64,000 nucleotides of DNA from Pectobacterium colocasium (GTDB taxonomy: Bacteria > Pseudomonadota > Gammaproteobacteria > Enterobacterales > Enterobacteriaceae), in contig NZ_CP084032.1 of NCBI RefSeq assembly GCF_020181655.1, forward strand, positions 3,472,001 to 3,536,000, written 5' to 3'. Both the position numbers and the translations under genes were made by a program. Below the pieces are notes generated by a model. That model was given only the letters and a program-made list of their open reading frames with translations, did no database searches and was not told the origin of the DNA. Shown in pieces: positions 29,828 through 38,460 of this stretch (position 1 is its first letter; every line of letters begins with the position of its first letter).

Positions 29828-30946
29828 ATGTTAAGAAAATCAGTCAGATCGCTCTTTCTGACCGCACTCTGCACCGCGCCATTCTTCAGCTACGCTACCC
29901 AATATCCTCTTACCGTCACCGATCTCGCCGGAAAAAGTGTCACCATTAAACAAGAACCACAGCGCATCATTCTGCAAGATGGCCGCGATATTATGGCGAT
30001 GGCATTGCTCGATCGCGATAATCCTTTCCAGCGTCTGGTCGCCTGGAACAATCTGGCGAAAAAGCAGGACACCGCAACCTGGGACATGCTGAAAGGAAAA
30101 TGGCCTCAGTCCGTCGGTATTCTGGATATGGGGTTCAGTGACAAAGGCAATGTCGATCTGGAAAGCGTGCTGTCAAAACAACCGGATCTGATGATTGCCC
30201 AACTGCGTGCCAAAGCGGCGCTGAAAGAAAGCGGCGTAATCGACAAGCTCAACGCGCTCAATATTCCTGTCCTGTTTGTCGACTATGAAGTCAATCCGGC
30301 TCAGGATACCGCCCCCAGCATCGACTTGTTAGGTCAGGTTCTGAACCGTGAAGCCAATGCCAAAGCGTATACCGATTTCTACCGTAAACACCTCAACGAC
30401 ATTCAGCAGAAAACCGCTGCAATCACGCCAAAACCGAGCGTCTTTGTTGAGCCGATTGCCGGAAACTCGGACTCCTGCTGCTTCACACACAGCAAAAGCG
30501 GCTGGGGCGGATTAGTTGAAGCGGTCGGCGCGAAAAATATTGGTTCAGATTTGCTGCCGGGCGCAACGGGTTTTGTCTCGCTGGAAAAAATCATCAGCAT
30601 GAAACCTGACGCCTACATCATGACGGGCTCTAAACGTGGCAACAGTCAGGTGTTGCCATTAGGCTATGGCGCCAGCGTCGACGATGTCCGCGCTCAGGCC
30701 AATACGTTGTTAAGCCGTACCGGTATTAGCCAGATTCCGGCTGTTGAGGCGAAACACGTTTATGGCATTTACCACCATTTCTACAACCATCCCTACAACA
30801 TTGTCGGTATGGAATATCTGGCAAAGGATATTTATCCTCAGGCGTTTACCAGTTTGAATCCTGATGACACCTATCACCATATCATTCAAAATTTTACCTC
30901 GCTGCCTGACAGTGACTTTATCTTTGCCTGGAAACAAGGTGAGTAA
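29828..30946 (+). CDS. Periplasmic iron-complex-type ABC binding protein
   Basis: A 372-residue class III binding protein (TroA-like fold) with a signal peptide (MLRKSVRSLFLTALCTAPFFSYA). The first domain shows VTIKQEPQRIILQDGRDI and the hinge region LFVDYEV. A conserved double cysteine occurs in NSDSCCFTHS. It heads an operon with a FecCD permease and an ATPase and follows a Fur-like box, so iron chelate uptake is likely; heme, siderophore or corrinoid cannot be told apart. It is clearly related to the orphan protein at 35447. The Yersinia yiuABC operon has the same composition, but I cannot confirm orthology. Confidence 0.85.
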   Translation: MLRKSVRSLFLTALCTAPFFSYATQYPLTVTDLAGKSVTIKQEPQRIILQDGRDIMAMALLDRDNPFQRLVAWNNLAKKQDTATWDMLKGKWPQSVGILDMGFSDKGNVDLESVLSKQPDLMIAQLRAKAALKESGVIDKLNALNIPVLFVDYEVNPAQDTAPSIDLLGQVLNREANAKAYTDFYRKHLNDIQQKTAAITPKPSVFVEPIAGNSDSCCFTHSKSGWGGLVEAVGAKNIGSDLLPGATGFVSLEKIISMKPDAYIMTGSKRGNSQVLPLGYGASVDDVRAQANTLLSRTGISQIPAVEAKHVYGIYHHFYNHPYNIVGMEYLAKDIYPQAFTSLNPDDTYHHIIQNFTSLPDSDFIFAWKQGE

Positions 30947-30952
30947 TTTTTC

Positions 30953-32035
30953 ATGAGTACAACCACTGAACCGGGCATCCGCCAGCCTATAGCGGATGCC
31001 AACACCGTTATGGACAACTATCGCGGCATCATTCGACGCCGTGTGAGTGTTATGGCGATACTGCTGTTGATCATCATCGGCTCGTTGTTACTGGATTTTA
31101 CGATGGGGCCTTCAGGCCTGACGCTTGATGTGCTTTGGCAGACGCTGACCGATCCGGCCAGCGCCGATGCGGGTACGCGCGTAATCGTCTGGGATATTCG
31201 TCTGCCTTACGCGCTGATGGCGATTATTGTCGGGCTGTCGCTCGGGCTGGCGGGTGCAGAAATGCAAACCATCCTGAACAACCCGCTGGCCAGCCCGTTT
31301 ACGCTCGGCGTGTCTTCCGCGGCCGCATTCGGCGCCGCGCTGGCTATCGTCCTCGGCATCGGTATCCCCGGTATTCCGGCTCAGTGGTTTATCTCTGCAA
31401 ACGCCTTTATCTTTGCGCTGCTGGCAGCCTTGCTGCTTGATGGAATTACGCGCTGGACGCAGGTCGCCACCTCTGGCGTTGTGCTGTTCGGCATCGCGCT
31501 GGTATTCACCTTCAACGCGCTGGTTTCCATGCTCCAGTTCATCGCCAACGAAGACACGCTGCAAGGTCTGGTGTTCTGGACGATGGGCAGTCTGGCCCGC
31601 GCTTCATGGGAAAAACTGGGTATCCTGCTGCTGGTGCTCGCTATCGTGATGCCAATTTCACTGATGAGCTCCTGGAAATTGACCGCACTGCGGTTGGGTG
31701 AAGATCGCGCCGTGAGTTTTGGCATTAACGTTCGCCGTCTGCGTCTGGCGACGCTGTTGCGCATCAGTATTTTGTCCGCTATTTCAGTCGCGTTTGTCGG
31801 CCCCATAGGCTTTATCGGTCTGGTTGCTCCGCATATCGCACGTATGATTTTCGGTGAAGATCACCGCTTCTATCTGCCTGCCAGCGCGTTAACTGGCGCG
31901 CTGGTGCTGTCGATGGCGTCCGTGGCCTCGAAAAACCTCATCCCCGGCGTCATTATCCCGGTTGGTATCGTCACATCACTGGTGGGCGTGCCCTTCTTCC
32001 TGAGTATTATCCTGCGCCACAGAGGAAACGTATGA
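30953..32035 (+). CDS. FecCD-family ABC transporter permease
   Basis: A 360-residue inner-membrane permease with about ten membrane segments, of the BtuC/FecCD type. Typical stretches are RLPYALMAIIVGLSLGLAGA, NNPLASPFTLGVSSAAAFGA and GPIGFIGLVAPHIARMIFG, the last containing the ATPase-coupling helix. It starts seven bases after the binding-protein stop and overlaps the ATPase start by four bases. Confidence 0.94.
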   Translation: MSTTTEPGIRQPIADANTVMDNYRGIIRRRVSVMAILLLIIIGSLLLDFTMGPSGLTLDVLWQTLTDPASADAGTRVIVWDIRLPYALMAIIVGLSLGLAGAEMQTILNNPLASPFTLGVSSAAAFGAALAIVLGIGIPGIPAQWFISANAFIFALLAALLLDGITRWTQVATSGVVLFGIALVFTFNALVSMLQFIANEDTLQGLVFWTMGSLARASWEKLGILLLVLAIVMPISLMSSWKLTALRLGEDRAVSFGINVRRLRLATLLRISILSAISVAFVGPIGFIGLVAPHIARMIFGEDHRFYLPASALTGALVLSMASVASKNLIPGVIIPVGIVTSLVGVPFFLSIILRHRGNV

Positions 32036-32832
32036 GCCAGCACACCTCTTCTGGATTACGCCTTTCCCACTTTCGCGCCGGTTACCCCAAGCGTCAGGTG
32101 ATTCGCGATCTGTCCGTACCACAGCTGCCGCGCGGGAAAATTACCGTGCTGCTTGGCCCCAACGGTAGCGGTAAATCCACGCTGCTGCGTGCAATGGCGG
32201 GTCTGAACGCTTCTGAAGGCGAACTGTGGCTGGATGACACCAATCTGATGACGTTGCCGTTCGCTCAGCGGGCGGAAAAAGTCGTTTATCTGCCGCAGTC
32301 ACTGCCCGCAGGCGTTCACCTGCACGTGCTGGAATCGATCATCGTCGCCCAGCGAGCCTCCGGCGGCATGCACAGTGTCGAAAAGCAGGATGAGGTGATG
32401 AGCCTGCTGCGTCAGTTGGGCATTGAGCATCTGGCGTTGAGCTATCTCGATCAGCTCTCCGGCGGACAGAAACAACTGGTTGGATTAGCGCAATCGTTGA
32501 TCCGCCAACCCTCGCTGCTCCTGCTGGATGAACCGCTCAGCGCGCTGGATCTGAACTATCAGTTCCACGTGATGGATTTGGTGCGCAAGGAAACACGTAA
32601 GCGCAACATCATCACTGTGGTGGTGGTACATGACATCAATATCGCACTGCGTCACGGCGACCACGTACTGATGCTGCAAAACGGCAATCTGATTGCCAAC
32701 GGCGCGCCGGCTGAGGTCATCAGCTCGGAAAGCCTGTCTGCAGTCTATGGCGTTCGTGGACGCATCGAGCGCTGTTCACAGGGCGTGCCGCAGGTGATTA
32801 TCGACGGGCTGGTAAGCGAACCGACCATCTAA
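32032..32832 (+). CDS. ABC transporter ATPase, iron-complex type
   Basis: A 266-residue ATPase of the FepC/BtuD class. Walker A GPNGSGKST, signature LSGGQKQL, Walker B LLLLDEPLSALD and the switch histidine in VVVHDINIAL are all intact. The start overlaps the permease stop (ATGA). A terminator follows. Confidence 0.95.
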   Translation: MSQHTSSGLRLSHFRAGYPKRQVIRDLSVPQLPRGKITVLLGPNGSGKSTLLRAMAGLNASEGELWLDDTNLMTLPFAQRAEKVVYLPQSLPAGVHLHVLESIIVAQRASGGMHSVEKQDEVMSLLRQLGIEHLALSYLDQLSGGQKQLVGLAQSLIRQPSLLLLDEPLSALDLNYQFHVMDLVRKETRKRNIITVVVVHDINIALRHGDHVLMLQNGNLIANGAPAEVISSESLSAVYGVRGRIERCSQGVPQVIIDGLVSEPTI

Positions 32833-32851
32833 GTACGTCGTTGAATGAACA

Positions 32852-32880
32852 GACGGTGAGTTCCCTCACCGTCTTCTTTC
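32852..32880 (+). terminator. Terminator of the ABC operon
   Basis: A 9-bp perfect stem (GACGGTGAG) with a 4-base loop is followed by TTCTTTCCTT. Confidence 0.75.
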
Positions 32881-32955
32881 CTTAGTTTATCTGGAACTAC
32901 GACGCGTGATTGACAGCGTCAAAGCGATCTCGCAGCGCTTACTCTGACAATGCCG

Positions 32956-33288
32956 TTATTCAACACAAGACAGGCGTTCAGAACCAAGCATATCGCGCAT
33001 GTTCGTCAGCATGTTCTCAAACAAACGCAGCGCCAGACCAACGCTGTTTACGTTGTAGTATAACGGCGCGTCATAATGCTTCAGATAATGTTCGAACTCT
33101 GGTTTATCGAGCAGCTTATAAATTGCCGTAAAGCGCAAAATAAGGTGACGGCAATTATTGAGGTAGAGATCGAGCGTGCGGTAATCGCTTTTCATTAGCT
33201 GAGTAAGCAACGCGGTCATATGTTCGAATTCCGTCAGCAGCGACGCATAATCCTCCAGATTTTCCGCTCTGTGCTCAGTCGATTCCAT
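32956..33288 (-). CDS. Hypothetical protein, 110 residues
   Basis: I do not recognise this protein. It is mostly helical by composition, with no signal peptide or membrane segment (MESTEHRAENLEDYASLL, LLTQLMKSDYRTLDLYLNNC, YNVNSVGLALRLFENMLT). A good ribosome site (GGGAGAT) precedes the ATG, and codon use resembles neighbouring genes, which support a real gene. It is convergent with the ABC operon and lies 86 bases downstream of the chemoreceptor gene on the same strand, so it could be cotranscribed with it. Confidence 0.7.
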   Translation of the reverse strand: MESTEHRAENLEDYASLLTEFEHMTALLTQLMKSDYRTLDLYLNNCRHLILRFTAIYKLLDKPEFEHYLKHYDAPLYYNVNSVGLALRLFENMLTNMRDMLGSERLSCVE

Positions 33289-33374
33289 ATCGTTATCTCC
33301 CTGGGTTTTTCACCACGGGCCAATTGAGCCAATAACCGCATGCCGTTTCACCTCACAGCATGCGATTTGAGGGA

Positions 33375-35042
33375 TCAGAAACGCTGCCAGTCTGCTTCAT
33401 CCTGAGCAACAGCACTTTTTTTCCTCACGGGCGAAAGACGCGGCGTGGATATTCCCGGTAACACGGATGCCGAGGCGGAAGCCAGCGCCAGAGAAGGCAC
33501 CTGCCCTACAATAAACTGCCCCACCAACTGGCTCAGCGTACTCGCCTGCTCTTGTAGCGACTGCGATGCCGCAGAAGCCTCCTCCACCAATGAGGCGTTT
33601 TGCTGAGTGACATCGTCCATCTGGTTAACAGCCTGATGCACCTGGCTGATGCCCCGGCTTTGTTCGTCGGTTGCCGCCGCGATTTCATTCACCAAATCCG
33701 TCACCTGCTGGATCGCGTCTTTCATCGCCGACATGTTTTTCCCTACATCGCTGGCTTGTTCAACCCCTGCCGATACCAGCGAGTTTGAGGCGTCAATCAA
33801 ATCCTTGATCTCACGCGCCGCCGTGGACGAACGCTGTGCCAGCGTGCGTACTTCACCCGCAACCACCGCAAAGCCACGCCCCTGTTCCCCGGCACGTGCC
33901 GCTTCTACCGCCGCATTCAGGGCAAGAATATTGGTCTGGAATGCGATGCCTTCGATAAGCGCAATAATGTCGGTGATCTTGCCTGAGCTGGTGCGAATAT
34001 GTTCCATCGTATTCAGCATCGTACTGACTGAATCCGCGCTATTGATGGAAATCCGGCTGGCGTTCCCTGCCAGCAGACTCGCCTGTTGCGTGTTCTCGGC
34101 GTTCTGGCGCACCGTCTCGCTGATTTCCGTCATACTGGCAGCGGTTTGTTCCAGCGACGCGGCCTGCTCTTCGGTGCGAGATGACAAATCTTCATTGCCT
34201 GCTGCAATCTGCGTTGCCGCACTGCTCACGGACTGCGATGAAGCACTCACCGAAGCCAGTGCAGAAGAGACCCGATTCATTAGGTTATTAAAGGCACGGG
34301 CGGTATCTCCCACTTCATCCTTGCGTCGATCGTCAGCTTGAATCGTCAGGTCGAGAGTAGTGCTAACGCTTTCCATCGTTTGACTCATATTGTTCAAACT
34401 CTTTCTGATGCCCAGAATGGTTCTCACCGCGAAAAAGCCGATCAACAACAACACCAATAAGGTTCCGGACAGCAGACCAAACCACGTTTGTTCATAGATC
34501 CGTTGATTCACCTGACGCAGGTCATCGCCAATCTTGATATTCAGATCAAACTGTTTGCGATAGTTGGCGATCAAATTACGTACGGCCTCACCTGGCCCTC
34601 CCATGCCCTGGAGAAGGCCAAGCGCAGTGTCATTTTGATTTGCACGTGATGCATTCAAAAAGGCAGGCAGTGAGGCCTGCAATTTTCCGATGAGATCGAT
34701 CGCCTTGTTTGTCAGTTGAAGATCTTCTTCACTCGATATGTCATTCTTCAGGTAATACTCATTAAGCGCCTTCAATTCCTCAATGGTTTTAGTGATGTCC
34801 TGCTCGATCGCCGGCAGCTTACGATCGTCACCCGCAGTCTGATGGCGATACAGAAAAAGCACCAGCGAATTGCTTTTATCCACCAAACTATTTAAATCTT
34901 TGATGCTCGGAATTGCATTGTCCTGCACATATTCAAAACGGGACTGGAACCCCGATAACAATGATAAAGCGACTATAACTGATGAGAGAAGTGCTAATGA
35001 CATTAGTGAAAACGTCAGCAGCAGGCGTTGCGTGATATTCAT
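33375..35042 (-). CDS. Methyl-accepting chemotaxis protein
   Basis: Transmembrane chemoreceptor of 555 residues. Membrane segments lie near 7-30 and 188-212, enclosing a periplasmic four-helix-bundle-like sensor (about 31-187). A HAMP domain (about 213-265) and the conserved signalling hairpin ([20 protein letters not shown]) follow. The C-terminal DWQRF fits the xWxxF tether for CheR/CheB, as in Tar and Tsr. The ligand is unknown. It lies between two iron-regulated transport loci. Confidence 0.94.
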   Translation of the reverse strand: MNITQRLLLTFSLMSLALLSSVIVALSLLSGFQSRFEYVQDNAIPSIKDLNSLVDKSNSLVLFLYRHQTAGDDRKLPAIEQDITKTIEELKALNEYYLKNDISSEEDLQLTNKAIDLIGKLQASLPAFLNASRANQNDTALGLLQGMGGPGEAVRNLIANYRKQFDLNIKIGDDLRQVNQRIYEQTWFGLLSGTLLVLLLIGFFAVRTILGIRKSLNNMSQTMESVSTTLDLTIQADDRRKDEVGDTARAFNNLMNRVSSALASVSASSQSVSSAATQIAAGNEDLSSRTEEQAASLEQTAASMTEISETVRQNAENTQQASLLAGNASRISINSADSVSTMLNTMEHIRTSSGKITDIIALIEGIAFQTNILALNAAVEAARAGEQGRGFAVVAGEVRTLAQRSSTAAREIKDLIDASNSLVSAGVEQASDVGKNMSAMKDAIQQVTDLVNEIAAATDEQSRGISQVHQAVNQMDDVTQQNASLVEEASAASQSLQEQASTLSQLVGQFIVGQVPSLALASASASVLPGISTPRLSPVRKKSAVAQDEADWQRF

Positions 35043-35446
35043 GACCGCTCCATTTTTGAGTTTATATAGCGTATTTTTTTCTGATTCCTATATGTCAAAT
35101 AAACAATGTCGTCCTCCGTATATGGCATATTGAGTAAAAATCAGACATACCTTTACCACTTTCAGTTATCGACACAGAAGCGAGCAGCTTGATAGCAAAA
35201 ACAAATTAAAAAATACCAAAATAATAAATAATAACTATTAAAGAAAGGTAATTGATCGTCAAAAACAACTGACGATCCTGTAACCAAGTAAGTAGAAAAG
35301 TAAAAATTTGCTTTGCTCTCTCGCCAAACTAAAGAATGCGGAGAAGTCAATAGGGAGTTGAACCAGCAAAAAAGGCATAAAAAAGCACTGAACGATGAGA
35401 TTCAGTGCTTTTTTATTACAGAATTTAGTGTATGGCAAATATCGCG
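35043..35446. other. AT-rich intergenic region
   Basis: A 404-base gap holding the chemoreceptor promoter area (a TTGACA is visible on the minus strand near 35090) and, at its far end, the terminator of the next binding-protein gene. A 62-residue open frame at 35162-35350 has no family look and is not called. I see no other structure. Confidence 0.5.
35379..35414. terminator. Bidirectional terminator after the orphan binding protein
   Basis: AAAAAAGCACTGAA pairs perfectly with TTCAGTGCTTTTTT across an 8-base loop, giving a T tract on both strands. Confidence 0.88.
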
Positions 35447-36574
35447 TTATTTCTTCGCAGGCAACGTAACCCAGTAGCCAGGCTGATACGGCAGCGGCAG
35501 GAACTTCTCATGGAAGGTACGGAACGTCGCGTCAGGATCGATATCCTTAAACAGCTCCGGGTGCATCCATTTTGCTAATACCTGAATCGCTACAAACTGA
35601 TATGGGCTGTCATAGAACTGATGCCAGATTGCATGAGCATTGCCATTGGTCGCAACAGGTAGCGTTTTAAATGCTGAACGTTCCATCAGTTTTTGCAGGC
35701 GTTGCAGCGCTTCTTTCTGATCGGCTCCTGGCCCAACGCCAACCCAACCATTCGCCGTGTTGTAGTTTTTCCAATTCGCCCCTGTCACCACCACCACATC
35801 CGGGCGCGAGCTGATAATCTGTTCAGGGTTCAGCGTACCAAACGTGCCGGGGATGATGTTCTTGGCAATGTTGTCACCGCCAGCAGCCTCAACCATACGG
35901 CCAAAGTTCTCATCACCGAATGACATACAGCACTCTTCATCATAGCCGCCCGCGCGGTCGATCATCACTTTCGGGCGCGGGCCCTGATAGTTCTTCAACC
36001 GATCGGTGACCAGCTCAATCTGCTCACGACGGAATTTAATAATCTCTTCCGCACGCTGTGGTTTACCCACCAGTTGACCCATGATGTGAATGCTTTTCTC
36101 AGCGTTTTCAAACGGCTTCTCGCGGAAATCGATAAACACGACCGGAATACCCAGCGAATTGAGTTTCTCGATCAATTTGCCTTCATCCGTCGCCGCTTTT
36201 GACTCCAGATTCATCAACACCAAATCTGGTTTCAGCGTCAGTGCCTGCTCAACGTTGAAGGTACCGTCTTTCGCGCCGCCGAAGGTCGGCAGCTTTTTGA
36301 TTTCCGGGTATTGCTTTTCATAAGCCAGATAGCCGTCGTAATCCGCTTTTGGCAGATCGTCACGCCAACCAACCACACGCTGGAACGGGGCTTCCGTATC
36401 AAAGGCAGCCAGCAGATAAATCTGTCGGCCTTCACCCAAAATAATCCGCTTCACTTCGGATTTAATTTCTACCTTCCTGCCACTAACATCTTCAATAACA
36501 ATCGGGTTAGCGCTGGCGATAGCACTCGCACTCAGCCCCAACAGAACAACGACTGAGAACAGCCATTTCTTCAT
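35447..36574 (-). CDS. Orphan periplasmic iron-complex-type binding protein
   Basis: A 375-residue class III binding protein with a signal peptide (MKKWLFSVVVLLGLSASAIASA). It shares with the protein at 29828 the pattern RIIL-x-x-GR, PFQR-V-W, a VFIDF-type hinge, a double cysteine (EECCMSFG) and P-x-G-x-x-x-L--IIS--PD. No permease or ATPase adjoins it, and it has its own Fur box and terminator. It probably feeds the transporter at 30953-32832 or another one in the genome. The ligand is unknown. Confidence 0.85.
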   Translation of the reverse strand: MKKWLFSVVVLLGLSASAIASANPIVIEDVSGRKVEIKSEVKRIILGEGRQIYLLAAFDTEAPFQRVVGWRDDLPKADYDGYLAYEKQYPEIKKLPTFGGAKDGTFNVEQALTLKPDLVLMNLESKAATDEGKLIEKLNSLGIPVVFIDFREKPFENAEKSIHIMGQLVGKPQRAEEIIKFRREQIELVTDRLKNYQGPRPKVMIDRAGGYDEECCMSFGDENFGRMVEAAGGDNIAKNIIPGTFGTLNPEQIISSRPDVVVVTGANWKNYNTANGWVGVGPGADQKEALQRLQKLMERSAFKTLPVATNGNAHAIWHQFYDSPYQFVAIQVLAKWMHPELFKDIDPDATFRTFHEKFLPLPYQPGYWVTLPAKK

Positions 36575-36603
36575 TATTATTCCCTTCTGAGATTACGGTC
36601 ATA

Positions 36604-36622
36604 AATGATAATGGTTATCATT
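36604..36622. promoter_or_regulatory. Fur box before the orphan binding protein
   Basis: AATGATAATGGTTATCATT is a 19-bp palindrome (8-bp arms) very close to the Fur consensus, 30 bases before the ATG. Confidence 0.85.
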
Positions 36623-36692
36623 ATTGAAATGATATCCCGCCGTGATTATCGGAAGCAATGGATTTTTAGCGCGAGGTTAATAAAAGGTAAAA

Positions 36693-37766
36693 TTAGCCGG
36701 AGAATGGCCGAATACCGCCCATCATCGCAGGCTGTGCACTGAGATAAAGCAGGACGCCGGAGCCAACCAAAATCAGCCCGCCAGCAAACGCCAGAAGAGA
36801 AAACGTCGCGCGTTGCCATACGGGCGATGCACGATTTGCACCTAAACGCTCAACGATACGGCGGCAGTAAAAAACCAATACGGCCAGCGCCGAGATCGTG
36901 ATCGCCGTTCCGGCAGCCATCACCAGCGCAGAGGCGACGCCCCACAGATAAACGCCGATCACTTTAGAGAAAAGCAGCACCAGAATAGCGCCTGAGCACG
37001 GGCGCATTCCCATCGCCAGCACAATCATCAGGCGCGTGCGCCAACGGCTATCGCGCTCCAGTTCCTCATTGCTCGGGAGATGGCGGTGCCCGCAGCCACA
37101 GTCGGCATCGTGCTGATGCAAAGAATGGGATAGAACGGGCGTAGGGCGAAGCGTCATCGGTCTATCCGTGGCGGGATGAAGCGGAGTGACACGCAAAATA
37201 GTCGCGGGTTTAGGCTGCTGTGCGAGGGCGGTATACAGCTGTTTTAACGCACGAAAACAGAGCAGTAGCCCCAGTCCCGCGACCAGCACAAAGCTCCCCT
37301 TTTCCATCCAGAAACTGCTGTTATGCAACGTTCGGCTGGATAGCTGCAAGATCCCTAATACCACGGTCACCAGCGCCACCGCCACCAGCCCCTGAACCAG
37401 CGACGCCGCAAGTGTCAACTTCAGGCTGCTTTTGAGCTTCGACGGGTGTGTCGCCAGATAGGTCATGATGACCACTTTACCGTGCCCCGGCCCGACGGCA
37501 TGGAGTACGCCATAGACCAGGCTGAACATCATCAGACTCAGCCCCGCCTGATGCGGCTGCTGTTCCACCATTTGCAACAGATGCGACATTTGCTGATGCA
37601 GCGATTTCTGCCAAATCGCGCTTTGCAGCACGAGTTGCGGCCAGTACCCTACGATGTAATGCAGCGCCGAAGCCAACAGTGCCAAAAACAGCCATAGCGG
37701 CCACAGATCGCGCAGCCGATTCAACAACGAACGCTGGCGCGGCAACGAACCCAGGTTCACTGACAT
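36693..37766 (-). CDS. zevB: NicO-family metal permease, ZevB-like
   Basis: A 357-residue inner-membrane protein of the NicO (RcnA-like) superfamily with about seven membrane segments. The signature HAVGPGHGKVVI is near residue 90, and a cytoplasmic loop holds a His/Cys cluster (HQHDADCGCGHRH). GMRPCSGAILVLLFS marks the second half. In Haemophilus influenzae the pair ZevA (DUF1007) and ZevB supports zinc acquisition, and the same gene pair occurs here. Its start overlaps the zevA stop by ten bases. Nickel or cobalt remain possible substrates. Confidence 0.82.
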   Translation of the reverse strand: MSVNLGSLPRQRSLLNRLRDLWPLWLFLALLASALHYIVGYWPQLVLQSAIWQKSLHQQMSHLLQMVEQQPHQAGLSLMMFSLVYGVLHAVGPGHGKVVIMTYLATHPSKLKSSLKLTLAASLVQGLVAVALVTVVLGILQLSSRTLHNSSFWMEKGSFVLVAGLGLLLCFRALKQLYTALAQQPKPATILRVTPLHPATDRPMTLRPTPVLSHSLHQHDADCGCGHRHLPSNEELERDSRWRTRLMIVLAMGMRPCSGAILVLLFSKVIGVYLWGVASALVMAAGTAITISALAVLVFYCRRIVERLGANRASPVWQRATFSLLAFAGGLILVGSGVLLYLSAQPAMMGGIRPFSG

Positions 37767-38416
37767 TGCAACGTCACCCGCTGTGCAAACTGTTTACCCA
37801 GCTCCATATCTTCGTCCGGCGTATCGTTCTTATCCAGCGACAACGCATAGGATTGCAGGTCAGCGTTAGGTTCCGGCGTGACGAGCGAGGTTTTACAGCG
37901 CGCAGCTAACTCAGGTGCGAGCTTCACAGCGTTGTCGTTCTGATAGGACATATCGACAAAATAGGTAGGATCGTAAGTAGAAATCAGTAAAGGTTTTCCG
38001 GCCAGCGGCTGTGGATGTGCCAACGGCAGTACAAATTCCAGCACCGCCTGATTACCTTTGCGAGAAAGGTGATACTCGGTTGGCAGCGGCGTATATTTCA
38101 CGGGCTGACCATCACGATAGATATCAGTAAAATAGTGCTGCCCCCAGACATTAGCCATGACTTCCGCCGCCAGTTTTTTCCAGATTTCAGAATCCGTTTT
38201 CGCCTTTCCTGCGTCATACAGCAAATCGGCCGACGTGATGGGATCCATTGTCCATTGCATACGTAAACCGGTGATGTGGTCGTTCTGGCTCTCAACTGTG
38301 GTCTGCATATCAATAAAACTGTGTGGGTGAGCGAAAACGGGTTGGCCGAATGCCAAGCCTGCCATCAGCAACGTTATCCGTCCGCACCTGCGTTTTAAAG
38401 CGTTATAATGTAACAT
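37757..38416 (-). CDS. zevA: DUF1007 periplasmic protein, ZevA-like
   Basis: A 219-residue secreted protein of the DUF1007 family with a signal peptide ending FGQPVFA and mature start HPHSFIDM, a His-containing motif typical of the family. I use the ATG at 38416; a GTG four codons upstream (38428) is also possible, and neither has a strong ribosome site. It is the partner of the NicO permease downstream. A Zur-like palindrome covers the start codon. Confidence 0.82.
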   Translation of the reverse strand: MLHYNALKRRCGRITLLMAGLAFGQPVFAHPHSFIDMQTTVESQNDHITGLRMQWTMDPITSADLLYDAGKAKTDSEIWKKLAAEVMANVWGQHYFTDIYRDGQPVKYTPLPTEYHLSRKGNQAVLEFVLPLAHPQPLAGKPLLISTYDPTYFVDMSYQNDNAVKLAPELAARCKTSLVTPEPNADLQSYALSLDKNDTPDEDMELGKQFAQRVTLQCQ

Positions 38417-38417
38417 T
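38402..38417. promoter_or_regulatory. Candidate Zur operator at the zevA start
   Basis: On the minus strand AATGTTACATTATAAC resembles the enterobacterial Zur consensus I recall (AATGTTATAATATAAC core). It contains the perfect palindrome ATAATGTAACATTAT at 38405-38419. The ATG of zevA lies inside it. Confidence 0.5.
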
Positions 38418-38460
38418 ATTTTTACCACACGACGTTATCTTGACAGTAGATACCACTTTA

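Noticed and set aside
35162..35350. A 62-codon open frame in the AT-rich gap before the orphan binding protein
   Set aside because: Aromatic-rich, low-complexity product, no clear ribosome site and no family likeness; the region is noncoding by composition.
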